From contig NZ_CP014754.1 of assembly GCF_001447155.2 (NCBI RefSeq), positions 1,178,001-1,242,000 of the forward strand: a stretch of DNA of 64,000 nt, written 5' to 3'. Below are positions 36,442-45,718 of this stretch, in pieces. This DNA comes from Marinobacter sp. LQ44 (lineage in GTDB: Bacteria; Pseudomonadota; Gammaproteobacteria; Pseudomonadales; Oleiphilaceae). A program made the position numbers and the translations under genes. The notes below the pieces were generated by a model. It had not been told where the DNA came from and ran no database searches. It saw only the letters and a list, made by a program, of their open reading frames with translations. Position 1 is the first letter of the stretch, and the number at the start of each line of letters is the position of its first letter.

Positions 36442-39400
36442 ATGTCTGATCTTTTACGCTCCCCAAAGGGGCTGCGTCCCGTCAGCCTTGACGATGTCTG
36501 GGAAAAAGATGCCGGTTCGGTATACATGAACGGCAGCCAGGCTCTGGCGAGACTTCCCCTGCTCCAAGCCCAACTCGACCGCAAGAACAACCTGAACACC
36601 GCCGGCTTCATCTCCGGTTATCGCGGCTCTCCCCTCGGCGGTTTTGACAAGGTTCTATGGAAAGCCCGGGACCATCTCAAAGAAAAAAATATCCATTTTC
36701 TACCCGGGGTGAATGAAGACCTTGGCGCCACCGCTGTCTGGGGCAGCCAGCAGGTCAATATCTTTGAAGGCGCCCGTTATGACGGCGTGTTTGCACTCTG
36801 GTATGGCAAAGGCCCGGGTGTGGACCGCACCGGTGATGTGTTCAAGCACGCCAACGCGGCAGGCACCTCCCGATTTGGTGGGGTACTGGCCGTTGCCGGT
36901 GACGACCATGCCTGTAAATCTTCCACCCTGCCCCATCAAAGTGATTATGCCTTTCTGGATGCGGGTATGCCGGTGCTCAACCCCGCCGGCATTCAAGACA
37001 TCCTGGACCTGGGCCTCTACGGCTGGGCCATGTCGCGGTTCAGTGGCTGCTGGATTGGTTTCAAAGCCCTGGCCGAGAATATGGATTCGTCCATTTCAGC
37101 CAATCTGGACCTCAGCCGAATCAACATCCGTATCCCCACACAGTTTCCCATGCCAGAAGGTGGCCTGAACTCCCGCTGGCCAGACAAACCCATGGCGCAG
37201 GAAGAACGCCTGCACCGCCACAAGCTGGAAGCGGCCAAGGCCTTTTGCCGGGCTAACCGCCTTGACCGCACGGTGCTTTCCGTTGATCAGCCACGGTTGG
37301 GTATCATCACCACTGGCAAGGCCTACCTGGATGTGATCCAGGCGCTGGCCGACCTTGGCCTGGGTGATGAGGAACGTGAAGCCATTGGGCTGGAGGTTTA
37401 CAAGGTCGCCATGCCCTGGCCCCTGGAACCCGAAGGCATTTTTGAGTTTGCCTCCGGCCTGGAGGAGATTCTGGTGGTCGAAGAGAAGCGAGGTTTGATC
37501 GAAGAACAGATCAAGACTCAGCTTTATACTTGGCAGGATGGCCGACGCCCCAATGTCATCGGCAAGCGGGACGACCAGGGTAACGACCTGCTACCGACCA
37601 TCGCCGAACTTACACCGGCCATGGTGGCACGGGCCATCGCCTCTCGCCTGGATGGCCGTTATTGCAACGACAAACTGCAACAGCGCCTTGGCTTCCTGAC
37701 CGAGAAAGAAAACAGTCTGGCGCAACCCCGGGAACGACTGGAACGCACTCCGCACTTCTGCTCTGGCTGCCCCCACAACACCTCCACCCAGGTACCGGAA
37801 GGCAGCCGGGCCCTCGGCGGCATTGGCTGTCACTATATGGCGACCTGGATGGAACGGGGTACCGACACCTTCACACAGATGGGTGGTGAAGGCGTCACCT
37901 GGCTTGGCCAGGCACCGTTTACCAACCAGAAACACGTGTTCCAGAACCTGGGCGACGGCACCTACTTTCACTCAGGCGTACTGGCCATTCGCGCGGCCAT
38001 CGCGTCCGGTGCCAACATCACCTACAAGATTCTCTACAACGACGCCGTGGCCATGACAGGCGGCCAGCCGGTGGATGGCACCCTGACGGTGCAGCAGATC
38101 AGCCATCAGCTGTATGGTGAGGGCGTGCGACGTATCGCGGTTGTCAGCGACGATATCGACAAATACCCGTCGCGGGCGGATTTCGCGGACCGCACTACCT
38201 TCCATCACCGGGACGACTTGGACGCCCTGCAACGGGAAATGCGTGAGATCGAAGGCTGTTCGGTGATCATCTATGACCAGACCTGCGCGGCCGAAAAGCG
38301 CAGGCGCCGCAAGCGCAGCACCATGGAAGACCCAAACCAGCGCGTGATGATTCACTCGGACGTGTGCGAAGGCTGCGGTGATTGCGGTATCCAGTCCAAC
38401 TGCCTGTCGATTCTCCCGAAAGACACAGACGCCGGGCGCAAACGCACCATTGACCAGTCCTCCTGCAACAAGGACTTCTCCTGCGTGCGCGGTTTCTGTC
38501 CGAGCTTTGTCACCGTCAAAGGCGGCAAACTGAAGAAACCAGCCGGTGTCAGCTCAGACGTGGACTTCCCTGAGCTTCCGGAACCCACGCCGGTCACCGG
38601 CAATAATCCTTACGGTATCCTGCTGACCGGCGTCGGCGGCACCGGCGTGGTGACCGTCAGTGCCCTTCTGGGCATGGCGGCTCATCTTGAGGGCAAAGGC
38701 GTCTCCGTGCTGGACCAGGCCGGCCTGGCCCAGAAGTTCGGGGCTGTCGTCAGCCATATCCGCATCAGTGACCGGCAAGACAACATCCATGCCGTACGCA
38801 TTCCCGCCGGCGAGGCCGACCTGATGATTGCCTTTGATCTGATGGTCGCCGCCACCGACGATGCCCTGGCCAAGCTGGATAACCGTTTCTCACGGGCGGT
38901 GGTCAATACCGAACAGGCCATGCCCGCCGCCTTTACCCGAGACCCGGACATCCAGTTCCCCGGCGAATCCATGGAGCAGACCGTCAAGGAAGCCTGCCGG
39001 CCTGATGGCAGCTGGTTCCTCAACGCGGGTGACCTCGCCAAAGCCCTGATGGGTGACGGCATGGCGGTCAACCTGTTCACCGTCGGCTTTGCCTGGCAAC
39101 AGGGGCTGCTACCGCTCAGTGCCGCAGCCATAGAGCGGGCCATTGAGCTTAACAACGTGGCGGTCGAGAAAAACAAACAGGCATTTCTGTGGGGCCGCCG
39201 GGCTGCCCATGATCTGGACCGGGTGATGGCCCTGGCGTTCCCGAAACCCCAAGGCACACCTGTGCAGGTGATGGAAACCACGGATCAACTGATCCAGCGC
39301 AACATGGAACACCTGAGCGATTACCAGAACACCGCCCTGGCCAAGCGCTATGAAAGACTGGTGCGCCAGGCGGAACACACCATCTCCCAGAAACTCGGCC

Positions 39401-39945
39401 GTGACCCGTTGTTGTTCCGGGCCATCGCCGACAACTACGCCAAGGTACTGGCCTACAAAGACGAGTACGAAGTGGCGCGACTGTTCAGCAATGGCAGCCT
39501 GCGCAAGCAGTTGGAGGAGCAGTTCGATGGCGACATTGAGCTGGAGTTCAATCTGGCACCGCCGCTGCTCAGCCGGAGTAAAAACGGCGAACGCCCTAAG
39601 AAACGCACTTTCGGTCCCTGGATGGAAACCGTGTTCGCCTGGCTGGCGAAAGCCCGCAGCCTGCGAGGCACACCCCTGGACCCTTTCGGATACACCGCGG
39701 ACCGCCGCCTGGAGCGCAAGATCATCCGGGAGTATGAAACTGATGTGGCCTTCCTGCTCAAACACCTGAGCAAAGACCACGCCGATGCCGCGCGAAACCT
39801 GGCCAGCCTGCCTGAGAAGATCCGCGGTTACGGCCCGGTCAAAGAAGCGGCCTATCATGCCACCCGAAAAGAACGGGCGCAGTACCGGGCTGAACTGAAC
39901 CCCGGTGAACGGGCACACCAACAAATCGCCAACGCGGCGGTCTAA
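36442..39945 (+). CDS. Indolepyruvate:ferredoxin oxidoreductase family protein (fused)
   Basis: This protein of about 1167 residues fuses all catalytic parts of a 2-oxoacid oxidoreductase that decarboxylates aryl- or branched-chain 2-oxoacids to acyl-CoA. In order: the N-terminal pyrimidine domain (GYRGSPLGGFD); the thiamine-diphosphate domain with HFCSGCPHN near 437 and FTQMGGEGVTWLGQAPF; one ferredoxin-like cluster motif CEGCGDCGIQSNC near 640; and the gamma-type domain LLTGVGGTGVVTVSALLGMA near 725. ATG 36442 follows GGGAGAGG and gives the usual length. The leucine dehydrogenase gene follows after 65 bases, so the 2-oxoacids may come from branched-chain amino acids. Confidence 0.93.
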   Translation: MSDLLRSPKGLRPVSLDDVWEKDAGSVYMNGSQALARLPLLQAQLDRKNNLNTAGFISGYRGSPLGGFDKVLWKARDHLKEKNIHFLPGVNEDLGATAVWGSQQVNIFEGARYDGVFALWYGKGPGVDRTGDVFKHANAAGTSRFGGVLAVAGDDHACKSSTLPHQSDYAFLDAGMPVLNPAGIQDILDLGLYGWAMSRFSGCWIGFKALAENMDSSISANLDLSRINIRIPTQFPMPEGGLNSRWPDKPMAQEERLHRHKLEAAKAFCRANRLDRTVLSVDQPRLGIITTGKAYLDVIQALADLGLGDEEREAIGLEVYKVAMPWPLEPEGIFEFASGLEEILVVEEKRGLIEEQIKTQLYTWQDGRRPNVIGKRDDQGNDLLPTIAELTPAMVARAIASRLDGRYCNDKLQQRLGFLTEKENSLAQPRERLERTPHFCSGCPHNTSTQVPEGSRALGGIGCHYMATWMERGTDTFTQMGGEGVTWLGQAPFTNQKHVFQNLGDGTYFHSGVLAIRAAIASGANITYKILYNDAVAMTGGQPVDGTLTVQQISHQLYGEGVRRIAVVSDDIDKYPSRADFADRTTFHHRDDLDALQREMREIEGCSVIIYDQTCAAEKRRRRKRSTMEDPNQRVMIHSDVCEGCGDCGIQSNCLSILPKDTDAGRKRTIDQSSCNKDFSCVRGFCPSFVTVKGGKLKKPAGVSSDVDFPELPEPTPVTGNNPYGILLTGVGGTGVVTVSALLGMAAHLEGKGVSVLDQAGLAQKFGAVVSHIRISDRQDNIHAVRIPAGEADLMIAFDLMVAATDDALAKLDNRFSRAVVNTEQAMPAAFTRDPDIQFPGESMEQTVKEACRPDGSWFLNAGDLAKALMGDGMAVNLFTVGFAWQQGLLPLSAAAIERAIELNNVAVEKNKQAFLWGRRAAHDLDRVMALAFPKPQGTPVQVMETTDQLIQRNMEHLSDYQNTALAKRYERLVRQAEHTISQKLGRDPLLFRAIADNYAKVLAYKDEYEVARLFSNGSLRKQLEEQFDGDIELEFNLAPPLLSRSKNGERPKKRTFGPWMETVFAWLAKARSLRGTPLDPFGYTADRRLERKIIREYETDVAFLLKHLSKDHADAARNLASLPEKIRGYGPVKEAAYHATRKERAQYRAELNPGERAHQQIANAAV

Positions 39946-40010
39946 AACAAAAACAGCCGCCGCAGGCCCCACAAGGGTAGCGGCCGGCCACGGAACAGAG
40001 GTGAAACGCC

Positions 40011-41111
40011 ATGAACGTATTCAGCCATCCGGAGTTCGATCACCACGAACACCTGTCTTTTGTCTGCGACGCCGAAACCGGCCTGAAGGGCATCATTGCC
40101 ATCCACAATACGTCAAGGGGTGCAGCACTCGGCGGTTGCCGAATGTTCCCCTACGCAAGCGATGAGGAAGCGTTGAGGGATGTGTTGCGACTGTCCCGGG
40201 GGATGACCTATAAATCGGCCCTGGCCAATCTCGACCTGGGTGGCGGCAAGTCAGTCATCATCGGCGACCCGCGTAAGCACAAGACCGAAGCCTTGCTCGA
40301 AGCCATGGGCAGGCACCTGGAAAGCCTCGGCGGCCAGTACATTGCCGCTGAGGACTCAGGCACCAGCGTGCCAGACCTGAAAGTGATGGGCCGCCATACC
40401 CGGCACGTGGCCGGCGTAACCACCCGCACCGGGTTTGATGGCCAGCCCAGCACAGGGGACCCTTCGCCGGTAACCGCCTACGGCACCTTTATTGGCCTTA
40501 AAGCGGCCGTAAAACACAAGCTCGGCACGGATAACCTGACCGGACTGAAGGTGGCTATCCAAGGCATTGGTAATGTTGGCTTCCGCCTGGCCCGCTACCT
40601 GAAAGAGGCCGGTGCAGAACTGTGGGTCACCGACATTCACGCCGATAACCTCAAGCGCGCAGTGGACGAGTTTGGTGCAACGCCCGTTGGCTCCGATGAC
40701 ATCCTGAGCCTGCCGGTGGATGTTGTAGCCCCATGCGCCATGGGTGCAGTGCTGAACGACCAGAGCATTCCGGCCATCCGGGCGGCCATCGTGGCCGGCG
40801 CCGCGAACAATCTCCTGGACCGCCCCGAACATGATGCGGCCCTCAAACACCGGGGCATCCTCTACGCTCCGGATTTTGCCATCAACGCCGGCGGTATCAT
40901 CGATGTGTTCTACGAGCGCACCGGAGGCTCACCCGAGCAAATCCGCGCCCACGTGGACACCATTGGTGACACCTTGTCGGAAATATTCCAGCGCTCTGAT
41001 CGCACCGGGCTCCCCACCGGTGAGATCGCCAATGAACTGGCAGAAGAGCGCTTCAGAAAGCACGCCGCCGGTGCTGGGCTGGCGCCCAGGCGGCTGGCTT
41101 GCGCCGGTTGA
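40011..41111 (+). CDS. Leucine dehydrogenase (Glu/Leu/Phe/Val dehydrogenase family)
   Basis: This 366-residue NAD-dependent enzyme deaminates branched-chain amino acids to their 2-oxoacids. The catalytic region includes [35 protein letters not shown] (active-site Lys residues) and [10 protein letters not shown]. The Rossmann motif is [13 protein letters not shown] near residue 185. [14 protein letters not shown] and [18 protein letters not shown] are leucine dehydrogenase hallmarks. It is the second gene of the operon and is followed by a terminator. Confidence 0.93.
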   Translation: MNVFSHPEFDHHEHLSFVCDAETGLKGIIAIHNTSRGAALGGCRMFPYASDEEALRDVLRLSRGMTYKSALANLDLGGGKSVIIGDPRKHKTEALLEAMGRHLESLGGQYIAAEDSGTSVPDLKVMGRHTRHVAGVTTRTGFDGQPSTGDPSPVTAYGTFIGLKAAVKHKLGTDNLTGLKVAIQGIGNVGFRLARYLKEAGAELWVTDIHADNLKRAVDEFGATPVGSDDILSLPVDVVAPCAMGAVLNDQSIPAIRAAIVAGAANNLLDRPEHDAALKHRGILYAPDFAINAGGIIDVFYERTGGSPEQIRAHVDTIGDTLSEIFQRSDRTGLPTGEIANELAEERFRKHAAGAGLAPRRLACAG

Positions 41112-41133
41112 CCTGACACCGGTGCTTCCCCTT

Positions 41134-41165
41134 GGGAGCCGCAGGGTTCTGCGGCTCCCCTTTTA
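41134..41165 (+). terminator. Rho-independent terminator after leucine dehydrogenase
   Basis: GGGAGCCGCAG (41134-41144) pairs exactly with CTGCGGCTCCC (41149-41159) around a GGTT loop and is followed by CTTTT. It separates the oxidoreductase/dehydrogenase pair from the transporter gene. Confidence 0.9.
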
Positions 41166-41202
41166 ACCCCTGAAACAAAAACAACACCTTCGGGAGATCG
41201 CT

Positions 41203-42615
41203 ATGTCTGTCACTTCATCCGGCTCCGCCACCTATTCGGATGCCCTTGAGGGCTCCAACGCAAAACGAGGGCTATGGTCCTCACGGTTCGCCTTTATTCT
41301 GGCTGCCACCGGCTCCGCCGTCGGGCTTGGCAATATCTGGAAATTCCCCTACGTTACCGGCGAAAACGGTGGCGGCGCCTTTGTGCTGGTATACCTGCTG
41401 TGCATCGCCGTTGTCGGCATTCCCATCATGATGGCGGAAGTCATGATCGGCCGCCGGGGTGGTCGCAGCCCGGTCAACAGCATCCGACTCATTACCGAAC
41501 GGGACAGACTCAAACCGGCCTGGAAACTGGTGGGCGCTATCGGCGTTCTTGCTGGCTTTTTAATACTGTCGTTCTACTCGGTGATCGGTGGTTGGGCAAT
41601 ATCCTACGTGGGCACCACCGCCAGCGGGCAGCTGGCCGGGCAATCCGCCGAAGCCGTGGGAGCCATTTTCTCCGGTTTGCTGAGCAATCCGTCCACCTTG
41701 CTGCTCTGGCACACGGTTTTTATGGCTCTGGTGATGGTGGTCGTCGCCCGGGGCGTCCGCTCCGGCCTTGAACGGGCCGTCAGTATCCTGATGCCGGCGC
41801 TGTTTGTGCTGTTGCTGCTGGTCGTTGGCTACGCCATGACCACCGGCCACTTCGGCCAGGCCGCAGCGTTCCTGTTCCAGCCCGACTTCTCCAAGCTGAC
41901 CACATCCGGCGTGCTGGTTGCCCTTGGCCACGCGTTCTTTACCCTGAGCCTGGGTATGGCGGTAATGATGGCTTATGGCTCTTATCTGCCGAAAAAGATC
42001 TCCATCGCCAAAACCTCCATTACCGTCTCCGTGATCGACACCGGCGTAGCGCTGCTGGCTGGTCTGGCAATCTTCCCGATTGTCTTTGCCAACGGACTGG
42101 AACCCGGTGCCGGCCCTGGCCTGATTTTCCAGACACTGCCCCTGGCCTTTGGGCAGATGCCCATGGGCACCCTGTTCGGCACACTGTTCTTCGTATTGCT
42201 GATCTTCGCCGCCTGGACCTCCGGCATCTCCCTGCTGGAGCCCATCGTGGAGTGGCTGGAAGAACAGAAGGGCATGAACCGGACCATCAGTACTCTGGCC
42301 GCCGGCGGCGTGTGCTGGGCCCTGGGCATTGCCTCCGTTCTGTCACTGAACCTTTGGGCCGACGTTGCTCCGCTGGGCTTCATTCCCATGCTGGAGGGCA
42401 AAACCATCTTCGACCTGCTTGACTTCTTCACCGCCAACATCCTGTTGCCGCTGGGTGGCCTGCTGGTCGCACTGTTTGCCGGCTGGGTGATGTCCCGCCA
42501 GGCCATGGAGAACGAACTGTCGTTGTCACCGACCATGTTCAACCTGTGGTTTATCACCGTGCGGTTTGTTACCCCGGTGGCCGTTGCCATCGTGTTTATC
42601 TACAACCTGATGTAA
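41203..42615 (+). CDS. Sodium-dependent amino-acid transporter (NSS family)
   Basis: This 470-residue neurotransmitter:sodium-symporter-type permease has the TM1 sodium and substrate site GSAVGLGNIWKFPYVTGENGGGAFVLVYL near residues 38-66, and the TM6-type SLGMAVMMAYGSYLPKKISI. About eleven or twelve helices are visible. GGGAG precedes the ATG. Uptake of branched-chain or aromatic amino acids would fit the two upstream catabolic genes, but specificity is inferred from position. The short MetS-type accessory peptide that often follows such transporters is not present directly downstream. Confidence 0.92.
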   Translation: MSVTSSGSATYSDALEGSNAKRGLWSSRFAFILAATGSAVGLGNIWKFPYVTGENGGGAFVLVYLLCIAVVGIPIMMAEVMIGRRGGRSPVNSIRLITERDRLKPAWKLVGAIGVLAGFLILSFYSVIGGWAISYVGTTASGQLAGQSAEAVGAIFSGLLSNPSTLLLWHTVFMALVMVVVARGVRSGLERAVSILMPALFVLLLLVVGYAMTTGHFGQAAAFLFQPDFSKLTTSGVLVALGHAFFTLSLGMAVMMAYGSYLPKKISIAKTSITVSVIDTGVALLAGLAIFPIVFANGLEPGAGPGLIFQTLPLAFGQMPMGTLFGTLFFVLLIFAAWTSGISLLEPIVEWLEEQKGMNRTISTLAAGGVCWALGIASVLSLNLWADVAPLGFIPMLEGKTIFDLLDFFTANILLPLGGLLVALFAGWVMSRQAMENELSLSPTMFNLWFITVRFVTPVAVAIVFIYNLM

Positions 42616-42775
42616 CCCCGATCGCCCGGGCAGCGCGCTGCCCGGGCACCCCCTCCCTGCCTATTCTGGGCACCAACATACCAATTGATAAACATCTGTC
42701 CCTTTCTGACCGGACTTTTACGGCTCTTGGCGCGTAATGTGTGATTGTAAGACAAACACAATCGAGGCAGTCGCT

Positions 42776-43603
42776 ATGTCAGCAGTCACAGCATCTTTTC
42801 CGGTACGCCGTCAGGACTTTGGTTTTGAGGATGTACCGCGGCACTGGGTCGACAGTGACCCGTTCATGACCCACCTGTTCAACGCCCTCTCCGCACTGTT
42901 CCCGGACGGTGAGCGCTTCTTCGTGGACAGTGTTCGGGCAGTCCGTGACCAGATCAACGACCCTCAGTTGCAGAAGGACATCAGCGCGTTTATCGGGCAG
43001 GAGGCCATGCACGCGAAGGAGCATGGCCACTTCAACGAGGGTGCCATCAATCAGGGTTTCGATATCAAGAAACTGGAGGGCTGGACCCGCGGTTTCCTGT
43101 CCGCCAAGAACCTGCCCCTGCTCAACAACAAACGGGCGCACCTGGCCGCTACCGTTGCCCTTGAGCACTTCACGGGCATCCTCTCAGCGCAGCTGCTGAA
43201 GCGCGAAGACCTGGTGAATGCCATCGACCCGTCCATGCGCACCCTCTGGGCCTGGCATTGTATCGAAGAGAACGAGCACAAGGCTGTGGCCTTCGACACC
43301 TACGAGAAGCTCTACGATAAGACAGTAGTGGACTACGCCATCCGCATGGGTGTTATGGCGTTGATCACAACGCTGATCATGGTGGCCATCCACTCGTTCA
43401 TTTTTGAGCTTATGCGCGAAGACAAGCAGTTACTGAATCTGAAGTCCTGGGCCAAAGGCCTGAACCGTGTGTGGGGCCGCAAGGGCATGTTCACCGCGAT
43501 CATTCCGGAGTACCTGGATTACTTCAAACCAGACTTCCACCCCTGGCAGCACGACACAGAATTCCTGCTGCACAAGTGGCGCAAGCAGTTGAACTTCGCC
43601 TGA
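42776..43603 (+). CDS. PF10118-type metal-dependent hydrolase
   Basis: This 275-residue protein opens with RRQDFGFEDVPRHWVDSDPFMTHLFNALSALFPDGERFF and contains FIGQEAMHAKEHGHFN near residue 75 and WHCIEENEHKAVAFD near residue 160. These Glu/His motifs resemble a ferritin-like di-metal site, as expected for this family. One hydrophobic segment lies near residue 205. The ATG at 42776 has GAGG upstream; an in-frame Met 39 bases earlier lacks one. The substrate is unknown. It is often annotated simply as a predicted metal-dependent hydrolase. Confidence 0.88.
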   Translation: MSAVTASFPVRRQDFGFEDVPRHWVDSDPFMTHLFNALSALFPDGERFFVDSVRAVRDQINDPQLQKDISAFIGQEAMHAKEHGHFNEGAINQGFDIKKLEGWTRGFLSAKNLPLLNNKRAHLAATVALEHFTGILSAQLLKREDLVNAIDPSMRTLWAWHCIEENEHKAVAFDTYEKLYDKTVVDYAIRMGVMALITTLIMVAIHSFIFELMREDKQLLNLKSWAKGLNRVWGRKGMFTAIIPEYLDYFKPDFHPWQHDTEFLLHKWRKQLNFA

Positions 43604-43604
43604 T

Positions 43605-43647
43605 GCCCGCGCCTGCTCGCCGGACTCAGTCCGGCTTGCGGGCAGGC
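43605..43647 (+). terminator. GC-rich hairpin after the PF10118 gene
   Basis: GCCGGACT (43619-43626) and AGTCCGGC (43628-43635) form a tight stem. Outer GCCTGC/GCAGGC and GCCCGC/GCGGGC pairings are alternatives. There is no T tract. It probably marks the 3' end between convergent genes. Confidence 0.5.
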
Positions 43648-43697
43648 AAGACCTCCCCCTTCGCTGACGTCATTCTGGGTATCCACCTTCAAAGAAA

Positions 43698-43913
43698 TCA
43701 GCTGTCGGCAATACGGAAGCCGATCTTCATCACAACCTGATAGTGGCCAACCTTGCCATCAACGATGTGGCCGCGGGTTTCGGTCACTTCAAACCACTCC
43801 ATGTTGCGGACGCTTTTTCCGCACTCCTGAAGCGCATTATCAATGGCGTCTTCAATACTTTTCTTTGAAGAACCGACTATTTCCACCTTTTTGTAAACGT
43901 GGTGATCAGACAT
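43698..43913 (-). CDS. Dodecin
   Basis: This 71-residue flavin-storage protein assembles as a hollow dodecamer that sequesters FMN, riboflavin or CoA. The sequence follows the family throughout: VYKKVEIVGSSKKSIEDAIDNALQECGKSVRNMEWFEVTETRGHI, with the flavin-stacking Trp in NMEWFEV, and KVGHYQVVMKIGFRI. A perfect AGGAGG lies before the ATG. It is monocistronic. Confidence 0.95.
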   Translation of the reverse strand: MSDHHVYKKVEIVGSSKKSIEDAIDNALQECGKSVRNMEWFEVTETRGHIVDGKVGHYQVVMKIGFRIADS

Positions 43914-44055
43914 GAAAACCTCCTGAAAGCTGCTCCTTTTACTTGAGCCTAGAAGACCAGGGGGCTGTCAGCAAACCGGGGATCGTGGTTACCAGGGGTA
44001 GTGATTACCCCAACCTTGCACTGGCTGGGGCCTTGGAAAAAGCCGCTTAAGGTTT

Positions 44056-44787
44056 TCAGCCTGGTTTGCGGGCCACGTAGACGGTGTTGAACGATTCGCG
44101 GTTCTGGAAGGGGTTGTAGAAGCTGACCACGTGGCAGGCTACGTCGGTAAACACTTCCCGCAGCGTCGCCATGAATTCATCGTCCTCACCTTCGTTGGAC
44201 CACATGGCAAACACGCCCCGGGGCTTGAGTTGCCGGGCCATGAGGCGGAGGTTGTTGGCGGTGTAGAAGCTGGCGCTGGAGTCGTGCAGCAGGGCCCTGG
44301 GCGAGTGGTCTATGTCGAGCAGGATGGCATCGAACTGTTTGCCTGGTGCTTCCGGGTCGAAGCCGCCGGTTTCGGGGTCGGCGATGGCGAGGTCGAAGAA
44401 GCTGCCGTGTATGTAGCGGTTGCGGGGGTCGGCGTTGAGGTCTTTGCCGAGGGGCACTTTTTCTTGCTGGTGCCAGCCGATGACGGGTTCAAGATATTCC
44501 ACAACGAGCAGTTCGCTGACGCGCTCATGCTTGAGAGCTGCGACAGCGGTATAGCCAAGGCCGAGTCCGCCCACAACCACACTGAGGTTGTCGCCTTCAG
44601 TTTCGCCCAGGCCGATGTCTGAGAGCGCCACTTCGGCGTCGACAAACATGCTGGACATGAGGAATTCTTCGCCCAGTTTCACTTCGTAGATATCCCGGTC
44701 ACCCAGTGCCGGAATCCTGCGGCGGCGCAGCGTGATTTCCCCGATCACCGAGGGCTGGCTGTCAATTTGTTCGAAAAGCAGTCCCAC
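44056..44787 (-). CDS. Spermidine synthase-like protein
   Basis: This 243-residue protein has the SAM/dcSAM-binding fold of polyamine aminopropyltransferases. The nucleotide motif is VVGGLGLGYTAVAAL near residue 70 and is followed by LLVVEYLEPVI. FDAILLDIDHSPRALL is near 150 and PRGVFAMWSNEGEDDEF near 190. Shorter than classical SpeE, it lacks the N-terminal beta-barrel signature, so transfer specificity is uncertain. The start is GTG. A palindromic element separates it from the DUF1415 gene. Confidence 0.8.
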   Translation of the reverse strand: MGLLFEQIDSQPSVIGEITLRRRRIPALGDRDIYEVKLGEEFLMSSMFVDAEVALSDIGLGETEGDNLSVVVGGLGLGYTAVAALKHERVSELLVVEYLEPVIGWHQQEKVPLGKDLNADPRNRYIHGSFFDLAIADPETGGFDPEAPGKQFDAILLDIDHSPRALLHDSSASFYTANNLRLMARQLKPRGVFAMWSNEGEDDEFMATLREVFTDVACHVVSFYNPFQNRESFNTVYVARKPG

Positions 44788-44838
44788 AATTTTACTCCCT
44801 TAAGCTCAATTGCCCTTTGCCTCAACTCGGGCGATATC

Positions 44839-44947
44839 GCCTGTGGGGGACAGCCTTCCAAAACACGCTCCTTCGGCCCATCCATGGGGCGCTTGGGCTC
44901 CGCCATCCATGGCTCCGCACAGTTTTGGAAGGCTGTCCCCCGCAGGC
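44839..44947 (+). repeat. Palindromic intergenic element, copy 5
   Basis: Arms of 26 bases (44839-44864 with 44922-44947) pair with one mismatch. The core is in plus orientation, with inner hairpins CCCAT-CC-ATGGG and GCCAT-CC-ATGGC. The element fills most of the gap between two co-directional minus-strand genes and reaches within ten bases of the DUF1415 stop. Confidence 0.9.
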
Positions 44948-44955
44948 TCCGCGAA

Positions 44956-45519
44956 CTATTCAGTGGTATTCGAGGAATTTTCAAGGCAACCCAACAAATT
45001 ACTCCGCATCTTCTCCGCACCCAGCTCATTCATTAGCGCGATATTACGATCAGGAATCCCGTCCACATCCGGATGGCTATCAATCGCCGCCTCCAGACTC
45101 GCTTCCCGCAACAGGTGTAACATGGGGTACGGAGACCGGTTGGTGTAATTCTCAGCAGCCCCCGGCTCGGTATCGGCGAACTGGTAATCCGGGTGGAAAC
45201 TGGCGATCTGATAAACACCCTCCAACTCCAGGTAGGCCAGCAACGCATCGGCAGCGTCCAGAAACTCGTTATAGGCGTAGAAATCCTTCAACGCGCCCGG
45301 GTGTATCAACAACGTGGTTTCGATCTCCGGTTCGTCTTCCAGACGCTGCAACTCCGCATGTAGGGCCTGCAGGAGGTCGTCTTCGTTGTTGGCATCTGTC
45401 ACCGTAAACCGAACCCGGTTCTTGACCAGTTCCCGTTTGGCGAAGGGGCAGAGGTTGTAGCCAACGACTACGTCTTCGACCCATTTCCTCGTTGCGCTCA
45501 CAATCTGGTTTTCATTCAC
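44956..45519 (-). CDS. DUF1415-family protein
   Basis: This protein of about 187 residues has the family features VVGYNLCPFAKRELVKNRVRF near the N-terminus, TTLLIHPGALKDFYAYNEFLDAADALL, and FHPDYQFADTEPGAAENYTNRSPYPMLHLLREASLE. The function is unknown. The start is placed at GTG 45519 (VNENQIVSATRKW), where AAGG lies upstream. A longer in-frame ATG start at 45618 would draw its first residues from palindrome copy 6 and is rejected. Confidence 0.88.
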   Translation of the reverse strand: MNENQIVSATRKWVEDVVVGYNLCPFAKRELVKNRVRFTVTDANNEDDLLQALHAELQRLEDEPEIETTLLIHPGALKDFYAYNEFLDAADALLAYLELEGVYQIASFHPDYQFADTEPGAAENYTNRSPYPMLHLLREASLEAAIDSHPDVDGIPDRNIALMNELGAEKMRSNLLGCLENSSNTTE

Positions 45520-45568
45520 AGTATTCGCCTTTAGAACCTGAAAGCCACTCCGATGTATGAGTGGGCGG

Positions 45569-45667
45569 GTGGGTAGAGCCTTCCAAAACTGTGCGGAGCC
45601 ATGGATGGCGGAGCCCAAGCGTCACAAGGACGTGCCGAAGGAGCGTGTTTTGGAAGGCTCTACCCAC
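45569..45667 (-). repeat. Palindromic intergenic element, copy 6
   Basis: A perfect 21-base inverted repeat (45569-45589 with 45647-45667) encloses a core in minus orientation. The inner hairpins are CAC...GTG around GTCCTT, and GCCAT-CC-ATGGC. It lies between co-directional minus-strand genes, 630 bases from copy 5 and in the opposite orientation. Confidence 0.9.
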
Positions 45668-45718
45668 ACGTCCACCGGCACCGATGTTAGCCAGGAACAA
45701 CTAGCTCCATAGTCAACT

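Noticed and set aside
43990..44012. GGGGTA/TACCCC hairpin between the SpeE-like and dodecin genes as a terminator
   Set aside because: The stem is short and lacks a T tract on the relevant strand, so support is too weak to list.
45520..45618. Longer DUF1415 N-terminus beginning at ATG 45618
   Set aside because: The added residues are translated from palindrome copy 6 and resemble shadow peptides seen at copy 5, not the protein family.
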